A stretch of 64,000 nt of DNA. Source: JASJBU01 sp963797085. Its GTDB lineage: Bacteria > Pseudomonadota > Gammaproteobacteria > Chromatiales > Chromatiaceae. Below, piece after piece: positions 39,122 to 47,258 of the stretch (positions within the stretch are counted from its first letter, which is position 1; every line of letters starts with the position of its first letter). The DNA lies in NCBI GenBank assembly GCA_963797085.1, contig CAWCOA010000006.1:434001-498000 (forward strand), given 5' to 3'. The translations under genes and the position numbers were made by a program. Below the pieces are notes generated by a model, which was given only the letters and a program-made list of their open reading frames with translations, made no database searches and had not been told where the DNA came from.

Positions 39122-40935
39122 TTCAATATGAGATAACTCCCTGTTCACCCGAAGCACACCTTTTTGAAGTAAAAATACATATAGCATCCCCGGATCCATT
39201 GGGGCAATCCTGCTACCTGCCCGCTTGGATTCGAGGCAGTTACATGATTCGTGATTTCGCCAGACATATCCTTACCCTCAAGGCGGAGTCCAACGCGGGA
39301 CCCGTTAGGGCCATCAAAACAGATAAGCAAACCTGGAAATTTGATCACTGTGTCGGTTGGTTGGATCTTACTTATATCGTCTATGCTTGGGATCTGTCGG
39401 TGCGTGGCGCTCACCTTGATAATACACATGGCTATTTCAATGGACCCTGTGTATTTCTTGCTGTCGCAGGCAAGGAAGCTGAAACCTGTGAGCTAAAGAT
39501 AGTTGCGCCAACTAATCCAAAATACCATGCCTGGATTGTTGCTACTGCAATGCCGCCGAGTGAAATCGATCAAAATGGTTTCGGGGTTTATCATGTGGCC
39601 GATTATGAAGAGTTGCTGGATTACCCAGTTGAAATGGCAGAGTTGAGTCAGACCGAATTTTCTGTATGCGAAAAGCAACACCGGTTTGTGGTCAGTGGCC
39701 GACACTCAGCCGATCTTGCCAGGCTATGTGTTGATCTCGTGAAAATATGCAATCAGCATGTCGAGCTATTTGGCGAATTACCCATCCGGAATTATCTTTT
39801 CTTACTCTGGGTTGTAGGAGATGGGTATGGGGGACTCGAACACCGTAATTCCACCAGTCTGATGTGCAGTCGTGATGACCTACCAGCCGTTCATATGGAT
39901 GACGTGTCAGCGGGTTACCGTCGATTACTGGGGCTTTGCAGCCATGAATATTTCCATCTCTGGAATATTAAGAGAATTATACCGGCTGTGTTTCAGGAAG
40001 AGTCAACAAAGTCGGAGGTCTATACCAAACAGCTCTGGGTCTTTGAAGGCATCACCTCCTATTATGACGACCTGGCTTTGGTTCGTAGCGGCGTTATTAA
40101 CAAAAAAAGCTATTTTGAATGTTTGGCTGAGACCGTTACGCGTGTCATGCGAGGTTCTGGTCGCAAGAAACAGACTTTGGAAGAATCGAGCTTCGATGCC
40201 TGGACAAAATTTTACAAGCAGGATGAGAATGCTCCCAATGCCATAGTCAGTTATTACGCCAAAGGGGCATTGTTCGCATTGGCATTGGATCTACACATTC
40301 GCGTGAATACCAGGAATACTAAATCACTCGACAGCATTATGCGCCAAATTTGGCTAACCTACGGAAAGACTGGCGATGGACTGGATGAAGGTGATTTCGA
40401 AATGATTGCATCACAGGTCACCGGCCTTGATCTAGAGGCATTTTTCGATCACGGAGTGCGTTCTACAGAAGAATTGCCGCTTCAAGAATTGCTGAAGAAA
40501 TTCGGTGTGGAAATGTATCTGTTTCCTGCCCAGTCAAGTAATGATAAAGGTCGTGTCGCGGACGATCCGCCACAAGCAGTTGATGCTAAACCCGTGCTGG
40601 GGGCAAGGACGACTCAGCAAAACCAGGAAATCAAACTACTTCACGTATTTGACGGTGGCGCGGCGCAGATTGCAGGTTTAGCTGCTGGAGATTCCATCAT
40701 GGCCATCAATGGCCTACGCTTAAACGAGAAACAGATGGAACAACAGTTTACGAACTGCCCTGCAGAAGCATTCATCCGCGTTCACGCCTTCCGTAGGGAT
40801 GAACTCATGGAGTTCATGCTTCCACCTAAACCAGCGTCAGCCGATACCTGTGTATTCTATCTCCCGCTGAATCTACCGGATGATATATTGTCCATGCAGA
40901 AAGCATGGCTGCATGGCAATGGAAATAAAGAGTAG
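39118..40935 (+). CDS. M61-family metallopeptidase with PDZ domain
   Basis: About 605 residues. The Zn motif is HEYFHLWN, followed by the Glu ligand in LWVFEGITSYYDDL; YGGLEHRNST is another M61 signature. The N-terminal beta-domain fits the family. A C-terminal PDZ segment follows (VFDGGAAQIAGLAAGDSI). No signal peptide is evident, so it may act in the cytoplasm. The ATG at 39118 overlaps the upstream stop; one four codons earlier is possible. The birA start lies inside its 3' end. Confidence 0.9.
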   Translation: MIQYEITPCSPEAHLFEVKIHIASPDPLGQSCYLPAWIRGSYMIRDFARHILTLKAESNAGPVRAIKTDKQTWKFDHCVGWLDLTYIVYAWDLSVRGAHLDNTHGYFNGPCVFLAVAGKEAETCELKIVAPTNPKYHAWIVATAMPPSEIDQNGFGVYHVADYEELLDYPVEMAELSQTEFSVCEKQHRFVVSGRHSADLARLCVDLVKICNQHVELFGELPIRNYLFLLWVVGDGYGGLEHRNSTSLMCSRDDLPAVHMDDVSAGYRRLLGLCSHEYFHLWNIKRIIPAVFQEESTKSEVYTKQLWVFEGITSYYDDLALVRSGVINKKSYFECLAETVTRVMRGSGRKKQTLEESSFDAWTKFYKQDENAPNAIVSYYAKGALFALALDLHIRVNTRNTKSLDSIMRQIWLTYGKTGDGLDEGDFEMIASQVTGLDLEAFFDHGVRSTEELPLQELLKKFGVEMYLFPAQSSNDKGRVADDPPQAVDAKPVLGARTTQQNQEIKLLHVFDGGAAQIAGLAAGDSIMAINGLRLNEKQMEQQFTNCPAEAFIRVHAFRRDELMEFMLPPKPASADTCVFYLPLNLPDDILSMQKAWLHGNGNKE

Positions 40936-41905
40936 GCTGCTTGATCTGTTGGCGAATGGCCAGTTCCACTCAGGCGAAGTACTGGCAGGTCATCTGGGTA
41001 TCAGTCGTGCCGCAGTCTGGAAACATATGCAATCCCTCGAAAATGAGATGGGAGTAAAAGTAGATGCCGTGCGCGGCAGAGGGTATAAAATCAGAGAACC
41101 GCTCGAATTACTCTCAGTGGAGCGGATAAAAGCTCATCTTTCCTCTACTAACTTGCCATTTATCAGTAGATTGCATATCCATCACCGGATCGATTCAACG
41201 AATACCTGGTTAATGAAACAGGCTGATTTGGCTGCAGAAAGCGGTACGGTGTGTATTGCAGAACAGCAGACTTCCGGCAAAGGGCGTCATGGACGCACCT
41301 GGGTTTCACCATTTGGTCGAAATATCTATCTCTCACTGCTTTGGCGCTTCGAGTTGGCTCCTTATGAGCTTTCTGGTGTCAGCCTGGCTGCAGGGATTGC
41401 GGTGCTCAGAACGCTGAGACAATATAACTGCATTCAAGCGGGCTTGAAATGGCCCAATGATGTTCTTTGGCAAGGTAAAAAACTGGCTGGCTTATTATTG
41501 GAAGTTGCGGGTGAAAATACCGGCCCGGCTCATGTAGTCATCGGCCTCGGTTTAAACCTGAACATGGATTCGCAGAGTCAATTGATCGATCAACCCTGGG
41601 CTGATCTTGCGTCCATCCCGGACATGAAACTGTTTACCCGGAATGAAATGGCCGCTGTATTGCTTGATAATTTACTCGATGTGATCAAATGCTATGAGAA
41701 GGGCGGCCTCGCGGGCTTTGTTTCCGAGTGGAATCAGTATGATCTCCTGAAAGGCAAGGAAGTGGTTGTTAGCAGCGCTAATCAAGTCTTTCAGGGTCAA
41801 CATATGGGGATAGACGCCACTGGTGGGATTAAATTGAGGATCAATGGAAACTCCCGGACTTTTTTTGCCGGTGAAGTAAGCCTGCGTCGCATTTCGGAAG
41901 CATAA
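40913..41905 (+). CDS. birA: Bifunctional biotin ligase/biotin operon repressor BirA
   Basis: About 330 residues. An N-terminal winged helix (LAGHLGISRAAVWKHMQSLE) suits DNA binding; the catalytic domain has GKGRHGRTWVSPFGRNIYLS for biotinyl-AMP and KWPNDVLWQGKKLAGLLLE, and a small C-terminal domain follows. It biotinylates the acetyl-CoA carboxylase carrier protein and can repress bio genes. The ATG at 40913 or 40919 fits best; the frame opens 33 nt earlier within the M61 gene. Confidence 0.94.
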   Translation: MAMEIKSRLLDLLANGQFHSGEVLAGHLGISRAAVWKHMQSLENEMGVKVDAVRGRGYKIREPLELLSVERIKAHLSSTNLPFISRLHIHHRIDSTNTWLMKQADLAAESGTVCIAEQQTSGKGRHGRTWVSPFGRNIYLSLLWRFELAPYELSGVSLAAGIAVLRTLRQYNCIQAGLKWPNDVLWQGKKLAGLLLEVAGENTGPAHVVIGLGLNLNMDSQSQLIDQPWADLASIPDMKLFTRNEMAAVLLDNLLDVIKCYEKGGLAGFVSEWNQYDLLKGKEVVVSSANQVFQGQHMGIDATGGIKLRINGNSRTFFAGEVSLRRISEA

Positions 41906-42646
41906 ATGGAATTACTACTCGATATCGGTAACTCAAGAATAAAATGGAGTGACAGGGAAAGACTCTTAAGAGGCGATGTCTCAGTCGCCGCCACTAACGA
42001 TATACAAGGCTTGTTGGACAGTGAGTGGTGTCATCTGCAACGACCCGAATCAGTTTGGATTTCCAGCGTAGTATCTATCAGCCAACTCGCAACACTCCTC
42101 TCCTGGTTGCAGGATGCCTGGAATATCACCCCGAGTTTTGCCAGTTCTTATCCCCAACAGCTGGGTGTTGTCAATGGTTATGTATTCCCATCTCAACTCG
42201 GCGTGGACCGGTGGATGTCACTGATAAGCGCCAGAACCCTTTTTAATCGGGCGCTGATAGTCGTGGACTGTGGAACGTCTACAACCATTGACGCTATGGG
42301 CCAGGATGGGCACCACCTTGGTGGAATCATTCTGCCTGGTCTGCGCATGATGCGTGACAGCCTTCTACAAAATACAGCGATCCCAGAATCCGGGCGAGCT
42401 TCACATAAAAACTATTTCGCACAAGATACCGCAACAGGTATCGAATCTGGCGCGGTATTGTCTACACTGTGTGTGATTGAACGTTATGCAGAGATCTTAC
42501 GAGAAAAAGTTGGAGGAGAAATAAACTGTGTATTGACTGGCGGTGGAGCTGACGAAATAAAGGAATTTCTGAGTATGAATTTCTATCATGAACCTAATCT
42601 TGTTCTACAGGGCCTGGCCTTGGTTGCAAGGGCTGATCAAGTATGA
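41906..42646 (+). CDS. coaX: Type III pantothenate kinase CoaX
   Basis: 246 residues of the ASKHA fold. The phosphate-binding start is LLLDIGNSRIKWSD. Other landmarks are GVDRWMSLISART, IVVDCGTSTTIDAM and LGGIILPGLRMMRDSL. It commits pantothenate to CoA. It starts immediately after birA and overlaps the next gene by an ATGA. Confidence 0.95.
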   Translation: MELLLDIGNSRIKWSDRERLLRGDVSVAATNDIQGLLDSEWCHLQRPESVWISSVVSISQLATLLSWLQDAWNITPSFASSYPQQLGVVNGYVFPSQLGVDRWMSLISARTLFNRALIVVDCGTSTTIDAMGQDGHHLGGIILPGLRMMRDSLLQNTAIPESGRASHKNYFAQDTATGIESGAVLSTLCVIERYAEILREKVGGEINCVLTGGGADEIKEFLSMNFYHEPNLVLQGLALVARADQV

Positions 42647-43551
42647 AATGGCTTTTTTTTATTCTCCTCCTTATCAATGGTGGTCTTTTTGTATGGATCT
42701 ATCCGCAAATTGTCGAGCATGATCCTGAGGTCGTTATATCAACAGGTGTTGAGCGCCTGCGGCTACTCAGTGAATTAGAAAACAGTTCGTCCGATGAATT
42801 GGTACAGAACGATGCAGGCGTTGCAGTAACTGAGCAAGCCACACCTGCGAGTAAAACTGCGCTCACAACTAACGAAAGCCTGTCGTCGTCTGGAGCTGCT
42901 CCTGAGCAGAACGTAAATACTGACCGGCTCTCAGATACCGAGTTTCCAATCCCAATTGAGGATGAAAATGTTGAACAGGAGTCTTCTCCACCGATAACGG
43001 GAAGCGTTATGTTGAATCAGGATGATCAGTTGCCAGCAGTCTCCGAGCTGGCGGCGCAATCAGCGCCCCTGCTCCAGTGCAAACGAGTCGGTCCGCTTGA
43101 CAAACGCGCAGAAGCTGATCAGTTGTCACTAAGATTGAGAGCTATGGGTTTGCAGCCTGATCTTAACTCTGAAGTGTCGAATAACCAGGAGGGATATTGG
43201 GTGCTGGTGCCGCCTCAGAAGAATAGGAGTATTGCGGTAAGCATCGTCAAGCGCTTGCAAAAGGCAGGTATTACAGACTTGTGGCGATTCACCAGCGGCA
43301 CGCTTGCACATGCAATTTCACTGGGGCTGTTTCGTAATGAATCGCGTGCTGAGATCAGACGTAAAGCCATTGCGGACAAGGGTTTTGATGTGGAAGTCAG
43401 GCCAAGGTACCGGCAGAAAACTAACTATTGGCTCAGTTACAGTTTTTCAGGTGATTCCCCCCTCAGCGACAACAAATGGCAAGAGCTGTTAAAGCGCTAT
43501 CCTGGGATGGAGCAGGTAGCTATTGAATGTCAAGAGATTGCCACGCAGTGA
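42643..43551 (+). CDS. SPOR-like domain protein, membrane-anchored
   Basis: 302 residues. A signal anchor (WLFFILLLINGGLFVWIY) precedes an acidic, low-complexity linker (residues ~45-140) and a C-terminal SPOR-like repeat region: CKRVGPLDKRAEADQLSLRL, GYWVLVPPQ, LQKAGITDLWRF and ISLGLFRNESRAEIRR. SPOR domains bind denuded septal murein. The C-terminal half looks homologous to the tail of the HlyD-type protein at 49510. It sits in the common birA-coaX-SPOR order. Confidence 0.85.
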   Translation: MKWLFFILLLINGGLFVWIYPQIVEHDPEVVISTGVERLRLLSELENSSSDELVQNDAGVAVTEQATPASKTALTTNESLSSSGAAPEQNVNTDRLSDTEFPIPIEDENVEQESSPPITGSVMLNQDDQLPAVSELAAQSAPLLQCKRVGPLDKRAEADQLSLRLRAMGLQPDLNSEVSNNQEGYWVLVPPQKNRSIAVSIVKRLQKAGITDLWRFTSGTLAHAISLGLFRNESRAEIRRKAIADKGFDVEVRPRYRQKTNYWLSYSFSGDSPLSDNKWQELLKRYPGMEQVAIECQEIATQ

Positions 43552-43579
43552 AGAAAAGCCTAAAATCCTCCTCTCTATC

Positions 43580-43655
43580 GCCGGCGTAGCTCAGCTGGTA
43601 GAGCAGCTGATTTGTAATCAGCTGGTCGGGGGTTCGACTCCTCTCGCCGGCTCCA
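43580..43655 (+). tRNA. tRNA-Thr(TGT)
   Basis: 76 nt. Acceptor GCCGGCG pairs with CGCCGGC; anticodon loop TTTGTAA gives TGT. The 3' end is TCCA with CCA encoded. A decayed integrase follows 76 bp downstream, as expected for a tRNA used as an attachment site. Confidence 0.96.
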
Positions 43656-43730
43656 TAAAAATCAATAAGTTAGCCATTTCGTCTTTTTAATCAGCGGGTC
43701 AAGCGGTACATCTTCGTGCTGGAAGACACC

Positions 43731-44685
43731 ATGGCTACGATAACCAAGACTCCCTCAAAAACCTGGAAGGCCATTATCCGAAAGCGCGGCTGGCCGACCA
43801 CATCAAGACCTTCCGTACCAAACGCGATGCCCAGGACTGGGCACGGCGAACCAAAGACGATATGGTGCGCGGTGCCTATATCGACCGGGCGCCGTCAGAA
43901 AACATCACTCTTAAGTCTGCCCTGACACGCTATCTCGCCGAAATCTCTCCAACCAAAAGCCCAGGCTCACCACGGCGTGAAACCATTCGGGCAAAACCAT
44001 TATTCGAACTGTTAGGAGACTATGCTCTCGTTGCCATAACACCCGACCTGGTAGCGCGGTATCGGGATGACCGACTGACATTGGGAAAAAGCAATAACAT
44101 GGTGCGACTGGATCTGGCCCTGTTATCCCATCTGTTCACGGTAGCTGCAGTGCGCAAACCAGCGCAGGGCCTGGTCGTAACCGTTGCCTTATACCGGACG
44201 AAGAACGAGAGTTGCTTATAGCCTGCGATGAGGCCAGCAACCCTATGCTGGGCTGGATGGTGAGGCTGGCTATCAATACGGGCATGCGGGCCGGTGAGAT
44301 TCAGACATTGCGCCTTGACCAGGTCGACCTGGCCAGGCGAGTAGTACGCCTCACCATAACTAAGAACGGCAGCGCCCGCACCGTTCCACTAGTAATACAA
44401 GCCGTTAACGTTCTTCGCGAAGCGCTGACAAATCCGGTCCGCCCGATGGATACAGATTTGGTTTTTTGGGGTGAGCCGGGTAGGGATGGCCAACGAAGGC
44501 CGTACGAATACAATCCGGCTTGGCGTCGAGCGCTGAAAAGGGCTGGCATAACTGATCTGTGCTTCCATGATCTGCGCCACGAGGCCGTTTCCCGTCTGGT
44601 CAAGGCCGGTCTCAGCGATCAGGAAGTCGCCGCCATCTCCGGCCACAAGTTCATGCAGATGTTGAAGCGCTATTTAGGCAAGTAG
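43731..44685 (+). pseudogene. Tyrosine recombinase/integrase, decayed
   Basis: Three frames make one protein. The start MATITKTPSKTWKAIIRKRG shifts near 43800 into KTFRTKRDAQDWARRTKDD. A second shift near 44165-44175 leads into RCLIPDEERELLIACDEA, and the core just before it looks shortened. The catalytic set is still readable: R in GMRAGEI, HxxR in FHDLRHEA, H in ISGHKF and Y in LKRY, but the protein ends only four residues after the Tyr. It is unlikely to be active. Confidence 0.85.
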
Positions 44686-45326
44686 GTGGTAATGTAAAGG
44701 AGCATAGTAAAGATCAATAACATCAAGCACTTATCTTTTCGGTACTTTACATAATATTTCCGTTAGTTTTCTCGTGGCCGATAAAAAAAGTCGGAAGTAA
44801 ACAAAACGCCTTGGATTTTAGTGCTTACTAATCACCTCAAGTTTATTCAGATGCTTGGCCCCGTTTGATGATTGGCAATAAATCAGTGAAGAGCAGCTAT
44901 GCCGACATAGCGGTCACTGGCCTCAAACAACTACATTTCCTCAGGCTGATAAAGCCGCCAAAGTAATTAGACAATCAATATCAAACGATAAAAGCGCTCA
45001 TTGAGGGCAGGGTGGTGGTCTACATTTACCAGTAATCAGATTATCTGCTTAAGCGGCACCAAAGCTGATATGTGCCTATCTATCAGTGCGTTAATGGATT
45101 CAAAGATGCCGGTGCTAGTAACGAGTATGACTTCATGACTAACAACTTACAGATTGCTGAAGAAAAGTAGAGAGGTGGGCAGACTCGAATTTACTTCCTA
45201 TAAAAAGTTGATTTGTCATTGACTAGTAGTCATATACAAAATTCTTCTGATTTCTGGAAGTTAAAGGTTCGATTGGCGTAGTCGCCATTTAATTGGAAAC
45301 AAATATCGGTCAGTTAACTATTCATT
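44686..45326. other. Intergenic region downstream of the integrase remnant
   Basis: About 640 bp with stop codons in all frames and no recognisable gene, tRNA or strong repeat. It probably contains decayed island DNA and the promoter of the GAF-HlyD gene, but I cannot place a -35/-10 pair. I see no second copy of the tRNA-Thr 3' end here. Confidence 0.45.
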
Positions 45327-47246
45327 GTGTCTGTACAGTATTCAGCGATAAAACAATCAAACGTTGTACAGCCCGATAAGGGCTGGAAGCGGATGCATTC
45401 TGCTGAGAACCAGATGATGGAAGATGGCACAGGTGAGGACAACGAAAAGGTCAATAAGGGAACGGGTGCCAAGCCCTTTCTGTCTGATCTTGGTCAAACC
45501 TGGCTAGCCTGGCAGTGCCGAATGGTTGCTGGGATTATCCGGGGTGCCCTTTATCTTACAGCTCAATCGGATCATCTGGATTCTGTGGTATCGGTATGGC
45601 CTGGAGAAGGTGAGGGCCAGGTGCAGATGCAGGAGATAGCTTCCCAGGCTCTCAAGGGTGGCCGAGAGATCATTCGCTCTCAACAGAAATACGGGCCTGG
45701 CAACCACCGTACCTGCGATCTGATCGCCTGCCCGCTGTTGGTCAATGGCCAATCGGTGGCGGTTGTTGCTGTGATGGTTTCAACGCGCTCTGAGCCTCAG
45801 CAGTACGCCGTGATGCAACTCCTGCAGTGGGGTGGCCTGTGGTTGGAGACACTGATTCAGCAGCATTCGGAAACCCAGCGGGAGGTTGGTGCCTTCATGC
45901 TGGAGTTGATGACTGCTATTTTGGGACAATCCGTTTCCCGTCTGGCCGTCATGGAGGTCGTCAATCGTTTAGCGGATCGGGTTGATTGTGAACGGGTCAG
46001 TATAGGTTTTAGGAATGGTTTACCCATTCGTCTCGAGGCGCTGTCACATGTCGCCAACTTTGACTCTCGTACCCAGTTAGTGAGAAGCATAGAAGCCGCC
46101 ATGGAAGAGGCCGTTGATCAGTCCACCATTCTGGTTCATCCGGCCCCTTCCTCTGAATCATCTGTCATCACCCGGGCCCACTGTGAACTCTCTGAACAGC
46201 AGGGTCATGGCTCAATCTGCACCATACCTCTGCCAGGACGATCGGCTGCGATTGGTGCCATCACCCTGGAGCGTGGTGATCGAAAACCGTTCGACAAGGA
46301 TACCGTGGCTTTGTGTGAATCACTTGCCAAGCTGATCGGTCCTGCGCTGGACATGAAGCGGCGTGAAGAACGTTCGCTCTGGTCGAAGGCGGGTGAATCA
46401 TTTATGGGTTTGGCCGCCGGTCTGTTTGGACCTTCGCGGCTTAAGCTGATGTTGACGCTGCTTTCGGCCACACTGGTGTTGGTGACACTTTCCCTGGTTG
46501 ACGGTAAATACAAGGTGACTGCCCCCGCCAGTATAGAAGGTGGATTTCGGCAGCTCCTGGTCGCCCCTCAGGACGGTTATGTCAGACAAGCCGAGGTCAG
46601 GGCGGGAGACCTGGTCAACAAGGGGCAGCTGATCGCCACCTTGGATGACAGCATCCTCAAGCTCGAGCGGCTGAAGTGGCAGAGCGAGCGGAATAAAATC
46701 GAAAAAGAGTATCAGGATGCGTTGGCGAAACGCGATCGTACACTGTTGAGCGTAACTCGCGCCCAGCTAGATCAGATGGATGCCGAGATCCACCTGGTTG
46801 AGCAGATGATCGCACGCACCCGAATGCATGCGCCATTCGATGGGGTGGTGCTGAGCGGTGACCTCAGTCAGTCACTTGGTTCGCCCGTGGAGACAGGGCA
46901 AATTCTGTTCGAAGTGGCTCCGCTGGACAGCTACCGGGTCGTTCTCGAAGTTGACGAGCATGACGTGGCCGGCCTGAGACAGGCAAGGTCAGGACATTTG
47001 ATAATCGCAGCCTTACCCAATACGGTGTTCGACATCTCTCTGGACAAGGTAACGCCGGTGGCGATCTCGGGTGAAGGACGCAATTATTTCAAAGTAGAAG
47101 CGTCCATTGATAGTCCATCAAATATGCTGCGTCCGGGCATGCAGGGGGTGGCAAAGGTCGAAATCGGGCAACGTAATCTACTCTGGATCTGGACGCATCC
47201 TGTCATCGACCGCCTGCGGCTCTGGCTCTGGTCGATCGGTTTGTAG
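45327..47246 (+). CDS. GAF domain-HlyD adaptor fusion protein
   Basis: 639 residues. Residues ~45-345 are cytosolic and look like one or two GAF-type sensor domains (for example CERVSIGFRNGLPIRLEALS and SICTIPLPGRSAAIGAITLE). A single transmembrane helix lies at ~374-392. A periplasmic HlyD part follows with a split lipoyl domain (VAPQDGYVRQAEVRAGDLVN and APFDGVVLSGDLSQSLGSPV), a short coiled hairpin and a beta-barrel (MLRPGMQGVAKVEIG). The stop is 12 nt before the M50-HlyD gene. Role inferred: ligand-responsive part of an export machine for the giant protein. Confidence 0.85.
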   Translation: MSVQYSAIKQSNVVQPDKGWKRMHSAENQMMEDGTGEDNEKVNKGTGAKPFLSDLGQTWLAWQCRMVAGIIRGALYLTAQSDHLDSVVSVWPGEGEGQVQMQEIASQALKGGREIIRSQQKYGPGNHRTCDLIACPLLVNGQSVAVVAVMVSTRSEPQQYAVMQLLQWGGLWLETLIQQHSETQREVGAFMLELMTAILGQSVSRLAVMEVVNRLADRVDCERVSIGFRNGLPIRLEALSHVANFDSRTQLVRSIEAAMEEAVDQSTILVHPAPSSESSVITRAHCELSEQQGHGSICTIPLPGRSAAIGAITLERGDRKPFDKDTVALCESLAKLIGPALDMKRREERSLWSKAGESFMGLAAGLFGPSRLKLMLTLLSATLVLVTLSLVDGKYKVTAPASIEGGFRQLLVAPQDGYVRQAEVRAGDLVNKGQLIATLDDSILKLERLKWQSERNKIEKEYQDALAKRDRTLLSVTRAQLDQMDAEIHLVEQMIARTRMHAPFDGVVLSGDLSQSLGSPVETGQILFEVAPLDSYRVVLEVDEHDVAGLRQARSGHLIIAALPNTVFDISLDKVTPVAISGEGRNYFKVEASIDSPSNMLRPGMQGVAKVEIGQRNLLWIWTHPVIDRLRLWLWSIGL

Positions 47247-47258
47247 CGGGGCGGCATA

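Noticed and set aside
43731..44685. Reading the integrase as three separate small genes
   Set aside because: The pieces align in order with one tyrosine recombinase, including the R, HxxR, H and Y residues; a decayed single gene is simpler.
44686..45326. Remnant of another transposase or phage gene
   Set aside because: Short translated pieces did not resemble any family well enough to support a call.
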